The notes beneath the pieces were generated by a model, which did not search any database, had not been told where the DNA came from, and worked only from the letters and a program-made list of their open reading frames with translations. This document shows positions 38,701 through 47,977 of a stretch of DNA of 52,995 nt, in pieces. Position 1 is the stretch's first letter; each line of letters begins with the position of its first letter. This DNA is from Lingula anatina (lineage: Eukaryota; Brachiopoda; Lingulata; Lingulida; Lingulidae): NCBI RefSeq assembly GCF_001039355.2, contig NW_019775558.1, positions 306,680-359,674 of the forward strand, in the 5' to 3' direction. The position numbers and the translations under genes were made by a program.

Positions 38701-41700
38701 AAGGCCGTCCAAGCCGTGTCTTCGTACTGATGTTGATTCCCTTCCGCAGGGCATTTAGTGGTGCAAACTCCACTCCGAGAAATGCCTTTGAACTCCATAA
38801 TTGGAGAACTAGTGTCACACTTGCCATGTAGTTCAAAACACCGTACTCCTGAACAGTTATCAAAACACTATACTAAGTGCTGAATAAATGTTTTAAAATA
38901 GGCCTACTAGTAGTATTGTATGCTGCGCGAATTTCAAATATTGGCTAAATATTTGGGAGAAAAATAAAGGCAAATTAACGGCGCATTTCAACGTCTATGT
39001 CTAGCACGAAAATTCATGCGTTAGCACTCCTATTGACGATTCTGATATGTACTGTCTGTGCTAACAGTAGGCCTACATATCAGAATCGTCAATAGGAGTG
39101 CTAACGCATGAATTTTTGTTCTACGTCTATGTCGTGCGCATGCCCAGCAACTTCATCAGGAAACGATAAACCATACCCACGTGCCACAAAATTCTAAAAA
39201 TATATTAATTATTAAGAACGTCTCTGTATGTTGCCATTTGTAGTTATACAAGTAGAATTGAAATGGTTTAGAACTAACATACTTCGTCCAGATAAAAATT
39301 AAGTCAACGCCACAGAATAGGGATTTTGAAATTGTTTTCGATACTTTCTTTGATACCACATCAATGTCACCTTCACACTTTCCGTTAAAACAGATTAAAA
39401 TGTATTGTCCTAAAACTACATCAGGTTTTAAAACTGTTATCATAATGTGCGTGATAGCGACAATTTCGACAACTAATCACAGTGTTTTAAAGATGGCACA
39501 GTCAAATATTTTAGATGATAATCAGCCGAGCTCTATTTCTTATACAAAAAAAGTAATAATAATAATAGTAATAATAAAATAAAATAAATAATAGTAATAA
39601 TCCCGTTAACTATCGAGGTTTCATAGGCCTACTTCATATTGACAGTAAACGTTGAGCATGAGTTTTGTTTATCATAGGTAGTTGCCCATATCTTCGTAAT
39701 TATGAAAAAATAAGCTGTAAATGACAGTATTTCAGTTAAGATAAATGACTCAAAAATCCATAAAGAAATCAACTTTCACAAATTTGAAGTCCATTGATAC
39801 AGTACGCCTCTGTAGGCCTCTAGATGTGCAGGTTTTCCGTATAATAAGGCATACTCTCTAAAATATCTGTCATGAATTTAATTAAAGTATTTGAAATTAA
39901 AACAAAATTCAACAATGATGTACAATATCAAACGTCTGTAAACATTGGATTTGGATAATAGTGACAATGGCAGTGTTACATTCAGTGTAAATACTGGCCT
40001 GTACAGGAATGTAGACCCATTAAAATCCCCCCCCTCCCTCCCCCCACAGTGATAACAACGCGGTCATTAATTAATACCAACTTGGAGGTTCATGAAGTTA
40101 ATATATAACAACCTACAAATATGCTTTCACGTTTCATTTCCCGTTTTTAATCGCATTATCGTTTCGTAAGGGAGCAACTAGAACCCCGAGTTTTAGCGTC
40201 CCAAAGGTCACCGTTTCAGTTCTAGTACGGAGCAGGTGTGCTGAAAATATTACACGGACTAAACAAAGAAAAACACCCAAATAACATTGCAGTCACAGAT
40301 ATCTTCGCCAAGAAAAATATCAAACATGATCGCACAAGACGATACAGTAGTCTTTCATATTGTTTTCATCGACAGCCTTATTCTTGATATTATCGTGCAA
40401 ATGTAATAGAAGCCAACTTACCCACTCGTCCGCGTTTGCAACACTGGCCAAATTGCCTTGCCGTCCCCTGCATACAGCGTTCGCATCATTCCAGTTCCAC
40501 ACAGCGTCACTGAAGTAGTAGCAGAATCTGCCGTAGCCGACCCATCCCTTCGGACATTTGAAGTCCTGAGCGGATGCTTAAATAAATGTCATTCATAAGA
40601 CGTAAGATCATTGTGGTGTTCATAAATTATAAGCGGCTGTTATATTTCACTGCTTTGGGGAAAAATGGAAATAAAAACATTATGATAAAAAATTATGGAC
40701 AAAAAATTACACACTATATTCAGTCAACTTATCTTGTTTTTGTGATCAGACCATGACCTGTAAGTCAGCCGTTGAATTAAGTGGGAGGAAACCCTGTACA
40801 TATTGAACTGATATTGATAGATAAAATTAAACAGACAGGTGAATGATACAAGGGAGGGGGAGGGGGTGAGACTGGACGCCTTGATATCGGTTCGAACAAT
40901 AGCACGAAATTATCATTTGGGGGATAGAAAAGAAGAAGTGGTTACTTTAAGACATTTTAAACCTTTTTGAAAGAATTTGAGGACGACTGTCAACAAACAA
41001 GTTGTCATTTGAAGAGCAACAGTATTGGGGATGAAATTCGGAGTATTTATTTCACGCCCAACTCTTAGAATTTCATTCTCCCTGTTCTTATTAGTAAGCA
41101 ATTAATTACTTGTGTTTGTGAACATCACTTTTCTTGCCATACATAATTCTAAACATTGGACGAAAGTTTGTTCTTAGCCATCAGGACGAAGAGTCGCTCT
41201 TTTATTTAGAAATTTCAAGCCGTTTTATGGACATCACAAAAATATTGATGTTTTATAAGGTTATGTTTGTCTAAGAAGAGTTTAACTTAAGACAAAATAG
41301 TTAAAACAGCTAACGCCGCACAAATTTTTTGTTTGACATATTCGGGGCTAATTTACAATATAAATAATGGATATTAAGCTTAGAGAACGCGAACACACAG
41401 GCAAAGAAAGGAACAAGAAGCGACTATAATAATAATAATAATAATAATAATTATTATTATTATACTATTTTGTGAAGCATATGGATAAAGTTTTGCATAT
41501 GGTCAAATGTGTGTGAAATACATATTGCTGAATATATTTTGCCCCCTTTTAAGGCTATAGAGAAATCTGCAGGAAACACTCGTCTTGGTCGAGGGGAAAC
41601 AGCTGTGAGCGCTAATTGCCAAAAGTATTTACAGAAGCAATTTCCAATAAATCATTTTAAAACTCGTGTTATGTATTAGTATAGGCGCACTGGTGTATAT

Positions 41701-44700
41701 ATTGTCTTTTCGTTGAAAATCATTTGTAAACATATGTAAAACTCGACAGATTGCATTACATCACCCGCATATACTAATTCGCTAGCGGTTTTTCCATTTT
41801 GCAATGTGCTCGCAGAGCACATTCAACTATTCTGGTCTTATCATTCTTAAAACAAGTAAAAATATCAGAAACTCACCTGCGCTGATCAGCAGAACAGCTA
41901 AGAGAAACTTCATGTTCGGCAAAAAATGATATCCCCCTTTTTTCTGTGCCCACGTTTACGCCGGTCTTATTCAGTGAAGGGGCGTATCATGACTGAACTA
42001 AGAAACTATCGAGCAGAGGCCGGGTCCCGTACCAGGCTGGGCTAAGTACACAAGAAGACGAGATAATGAAGATACTTTATACATAACCCATTGATATCTC
42101 CGCTTGTCTTAAAAACAAATAATCTTCAGTTAGCGGGGTTAAGATGTTCTGCTCTTGCGTTCTGACTCTTCAGCTTCTAAGGATGCTGTAATCCGTTCAA
42201 AAGGAAATATTAAAACGAAATCGACGGAGTCGCTGCTTTCGTACCCAACGGGTTTAAAAACAACCTTTGCCCAAGTTATTTCTGTCATAACTTACTTTTT
42301 TAATCAAATACCTTTTATTATCATTAGTGGATGTGTATTACTGACAACGCTAGTAAAACTTNAGTTACCATTCCAGCTTCTCCATCCTTTGGGACATGAC
42401 CCTGAACAAGAGTGATAAACAATATGAATCACTGATTTCATAACAGCATGTGCAGGTAAGCATATTTTCTCAAATTGTTTCACCAATTTTTCTCAAAATG
42501 TTTCACCACACAAATACATATTAATCCTGTAAGTGACTCACATTAACAAATACAGGTGACAAGGCATAAAACTTCCTCCAGTCACGAACACCTTTAATCT
42601 GTATTATTTTTATCTGAGGTGGCATAACATAAAGAACCATGGTTAGGTCTATTACCTCTGGGCCGCTCACAGATGTAAGACCTTTCAACACCACAGGCAT
42701 CTGTCCTCCATTTGTAATTTGATGTTCCCAGAACAAAGACACAATTGTTGCCAAGGGACCTAGTTGCGTTACAAAAAGATCTGTGATTTACACAGCTTAA
42801 ACCATATTCTGTGAGTAAGACAAAGTATTATAATAGTAGGGCAGACCAAAGAAAAGACTGCACAAAGTCACACAGCTTAGTTTGACTTTTCTGAAATGTT
42901 TATGCAATGATTGCCATATTGAGAGAAGACACCGAAACCACATACATTACTGTATCAATCTATCTCAGTTCATCACTCAGCACTGTTTACTATTCCAAAT
43001 TTGGGATAATTAGATTATTTCAAAACCATTCAACTTACACATTTGAAGGCTGGTTTGTATCCCACTGTCCTCTGAAAGCATTGTTGAAGCCTGCTTTGTT
43101 CACCCATTTGAAAGTCATGGGTTGGGCCTGAAACTTTAAAAAAAAATTGCCATGAAAATAAAGTTAATCACACACAACAACCATTACTAAATTTCCAAAA
43201 CATACGCCTTTGCACAGAACTTTATTGTAATATTGGCATGGGTTGAGTCATACTTTTGCAACTATACAGGGTAAAAAAAAGGAATAAATGGAAATACATT
43301 TAGTGTTTACCTCCATTTTAAGTAAAAAATACTACCCCTAAGTTAAAGCACATTCTTAAAATATACACTGTCTACACCAATAACAATCCACAGGCTGTAA
43401 AAATTTGACCTACTGAAACATATAGTGGAAATTGTTCATTTGGAAGAAGTCAGAAAAAAAGGAGAACATAAAGAAGAAAAAAATAGATTATATCTATGAC
43501 TAATAGACCTGCTAAACTCCACCACAGGTAAAAATCAACCAATATTCCCAAATTTACAGCTTACTTCTTTTCTATCTGAAAGCCCAAGCCAAATATTGTC
43601 ATGAAGCCCACAAGAGATAGAATCAGATATAAACTTGATCTCGTTAGTGTTCTGGACCACCATCAGGTCGCCATCTTGATCCTGGCAATCCTGTCGCGCG
43701 CCATCCCAGGTTTTTGGATCTAAGAACAGTTTGTAGCACATGTTGTTGAGGAAATGCCACCCATCTTCAATATCACAAAACTCAACAAGATCTGAAAAAA
43801 TAATGTCAAATAAGAAAGATATATGATTTTTTTTTAATATGATAAACACAAATAATCAAAATATTACATGAATAGTTTTTTGACAAATAATCTATACTCC
43901 TAGACTAAGTTTATTACACATGCATTAAAAAACTTTTATTATCTTCAACTGTTTTCAAACTAAAAAAAAGATGCTGATTGAACAACTATTATGAGGTCTA
44001 ACAGTGACTACAATTAGTACATTCAACTTACTGTTTTTCCTTTTGCAAATATATGGCATTTTTGCATTGCAATTGCCATCATTCAACTTGCTACCACCAG
44101 TACGGTACCAATTGTGTACACAATCTTCACTCTTTTTATAGTCATCTGGCTGTCCATTTGACCACAGAGTATTTCTATAAAGACAAGTTACAATTTGAAT
44201 TTATCTTAATCAAGACTGCTTAAACTAAGAATGATATTTGTATTGAAATGTTAAAAAAAGTCATGCAAACCACTTCTGAAATAAAAGCAGTATATAAAAA
44301 AGAATATATAGAATGAGAAAAACTATGTTTTGAATTTAAACACGAAAGGACCAAACTTTTACTTGTGATGCACTATTTAGCTGAAAGCTGCCCGTTTACT
44401 TACAACAGAGTCTGATTGACCTTTGTCCTATCGCTCCAGACAAATGTGCCTTCCTTAGCCTTGTCATTGAGACCGAACCAGTACTCCCTTCTTTTAATGT
44501 TCAGTTGGCTGTCTATAAATGCCTGCAAAATAATAATAATAATTACATAATGGTTATACACTACGGTAATTACTCAATCTTTTCAATGGGCATTTTTTTA
44601 TGATCACAAAAATAATATATCTACATAGCATTTATGGTGCTGTTACTGTACAAAAAAAGACTTACAGAGTAGCCTGTTTTTAAATATTATTTCTACCACT

Positions 44701-47700
44701 CAATAGGAATGTTATAACTTTGAGAAACTATATGACTTAAAAAATACAGTATCTCTAAATTAAAAATTTCCCGCCAATGAAAAGAGTTTTGTATACAAGT
44801 ACAGAATTGGTAAAAGTTAAAGAGACAATTGTGGCAGTCAAAGTTACATTTTAGCACTCCCACAATTTTTTTTCTACAGAAAAATAAGTAAAAGAGTAAA
44901 TAAACAATACAACTCCCTTCTGAATTGCAAAAACACTGATCCACCAGTTCAAGGAGTTTTAGTGATTGTACAGTATACCAATATTGACTGGCAAAGGCCA
45001 CCTAACTCTTAATTAGCTTGTTTTAACCAGAAGCTGGAATAGTTGAGGATGCTGTAGTTTACTACAGCAATGACAAAAAGACATATTTTAGTGTAACTAC
45101 TAGAATCTTCTCTTTATAACATCATCTGTAGTTCACGTGTAGTTTATCTGTAGTTCTTAAAACATTGCTGAAATCACATAGGAATAGTAGTCTTGGTCAG
45201 TCTGCTGTCATTCATAGGGACTGCAGCCTGTTCCAAAGAAGGATCATTTTAAGTTTTACTTCTAATTAGATTGAAAAGGCCGTCCAAGCCGTGTCTTCGT
45301 ACTGATGTTGATTCCCTTCCGCAGGGCATTTAGTGGTGCAAACTCCACTCCAAGAAATGCCTTTGAACTCCATAATTGGAGAACTAGTGTCACACTTGCC
45401 ATGTAGTTCAAAACACCGTACTCCTGAACAGTTATCAAAACACTATACTAAGTGCTGAATAAATGTTTTAAAATACTAGTAGTATTGTATGCTGCGCGAA
45501 TTTCAAATATTGGCTAAATATTTGTGAGAAAAATAAAGGCAAATTAACGGCGCATTTCAACGTCTATGTCTAGCACGAAAATTCATGCGTTAGCACTCCT
45601 ATTGCCGATTCTGATATGTACTGTCTGTGCTAACAGTACATATCAGAATCGTCAATAGGAGTGCTAACGCATGAATTTTTGTTCTACGTCTATGTCGTGC
45701 GCATGCCCAGCAACTTCATCAGGAAACGATAAACCATACCCACGTGCCACAAAATTCTAAAAATATATTAATTATTAAGAACGTCTCTGTATGTTGCCAT
45801 TTGTAGTTATACAAGTAGAATTGAAATGGTTTAGAACTAACATACTTCGTCCAGATAAAAATTAAGTCAACGCCACAGAATAGGGATTTTGAAATTGTTT
45901 TCGATACTTTCTTTGATACCACATCAATGTCACCTTCACACTTTCCGTTAAAACAGATTTAAATGTATTGTCCTAAAACTACATCAGGTTTTAAAACTGT
46001 TATCATTATGTGCGTGATAGCGACAATTTCGACAACTAATCACAGTGTTTTAAAGATGGCACAGTCAAATATTTTAGATGATAATCAGCCGAGCTCTATT
46101 TCTTAAACAAAAAATAATAAAATAAATTAAATTAAATAATAATCCCGTTAACTATCGAAGTTTTACAGGCCTACTTCATATTGATAGATTTACTGTAAAC
46201 ATTGAGCATGAGTTTTGTTTATCATAGGTAGTTGCCCATATCTTCGTAATTATGAAAAAATAAGCAGTAAATGACAGTATTTCAGTTAAGATCAATGACT
46301 CAAAAATCCATAAAGAAATCAACTTTCACAAATTTGAAGTCCATTGATACAGTAGGCCTCTAGATGTGCAGGTTTTCCGTATAATAAGGCATACTCTCTA
46401 AAATATCTGTCATGAATTTATTTTAAGTATTTGAAATTAAAACAAAATTCAACAATGATGTACAATATCACCCGTCTGTAAACATTGGATTTGGATAATA
46501 GTGACAATGGCACTGTTACATTCAGTGTAAATACTGGCCTGTACAGGAATGTAGACACTTGATAACCCCCCCTTCTCTCCCCCCACAGTGATAACAACGC
46601 GGTCATTAATTAATACCAACTTGGAGGTTCATGAAGTTAATATATAACAACCTACAAATATGCTTTCACGTTTCATTTCCCGTTTTTAATCGCATTATCG
46701 TTTCGTAAGGGAGCAACTAGAACCCCGATTTTCAGTGTACCAAAGGTCACCGTTTCAGTACCAGAACGGAGCAGGTATGTTGATAATATCCAACGGACTA
46801 AACAAAGAAAAACATCCAAATAACATTGCAGTCACAGATATTATCGCCAAGAAAAATATCAAACTTCATCGCACAAGACGATGCAGTCGTCTTCCATATT
46901 GTTTGGATCGATGGTCTTATTCTTGATATTATCGTACGAATGTGATAGAAGCAAACTTACCCACTCGTCCGCGTTTTCAACACTGGCCAAGTTGCCTTGC
47001 CGTCCCCTGCATACAGCGTTCGCATCATTCCAATTCCACACAGCGTCACTGAAGTAGTAGCAGTATCTGCCGTAGCCGACCCATCCCTTCGGACATTTGA
47101 AGTCCTGAGCGGATGCTTAAATAAATGTCATTTATAAGAAATAAAATTATTGTAGTGTTCATAAATCATAAGCAAAATGTTACATTTCACTGCTTGGACG
47201 GGAAAAGAAAAACTTCTGCACAAAAAAAAAATGACACACTGTGTTCAGTAAATTTATCGTGTTTTTGTGATCAGACCATGACCTGTAAGTCAGCCGTTGA
47301 ATTAAGTGGGAGGAAACCCTGTACATATTGAACTGATATTGATAGATAAAACAAACAGGTGAATGATACAAGGGAGGGGGAGGGGGTGAGACTGGACGCC
47401 TTGATATCGGTTCGAACAATAGCACGAAATTATCATTTGGGGGATAGAAAAGAAGAAGTGGTTACTTTAAGACATTTTAAACCTTTTTGAAAGAAATTGA
47501 GGACGACTGTCAACAAACAAGTTGTCATATGAAGAGCAACAGTATTGGGGATGAAATTCGGAGTATTTATTTCACGCCCAACTCTTAGAATTTCATTCTC
47601 CCTGTTCTTATAAGTGAGCAATTAATTACTTGTGTTTGTGAACATCACTTTTCTTGCCATACATAATTCTAAACATTGGACGAAAGTTTGTTCTTAGCCA

Positions 47701-47945
47701 TCAGGACGAAGAGTCGCTCTTTTATTTAGAAATTTCAAGCCGTTTTATGGACATCACAAAAATATTGACGTTTTATAAGGTTATGTTTGTCTAAGAAGAG
47801 TTTAACTTAAGACAAAATAGTTAAAACAGCTAACGCCGCACAAATTTTTTTGTTTGACATATTCGGGGCTAATTTACAATATAAATAATGGATATTAAGC
47901 TTAGAGAACGCAAACACACAGACAAAGAAAGGAACAAGAAGCGAC

Positions 47946-47977
<32 letters not shown>

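Noticed and set aside
39156-39443. Intronic minus-strand ORF of 95 codons (and its copy at 45719-45922)
   Set aside because: It is shortened in the other allele, has no domain and lies in an AT-rich intron; likely chance.
35863-41913. A second, truncated lectin receptor gene upstream of the main one
   Set aside because: It matches 42363-48443 through introns and is bounded by 'n' joins that cut inside an exon; an allelic copy explains it better.
42155-42415. A conserved + strand protein repeated at 48685-48975
   Set aside because: The apparent conservation is only the allelic duplication; there is no domain, and the first copy is cut by the 'n'.
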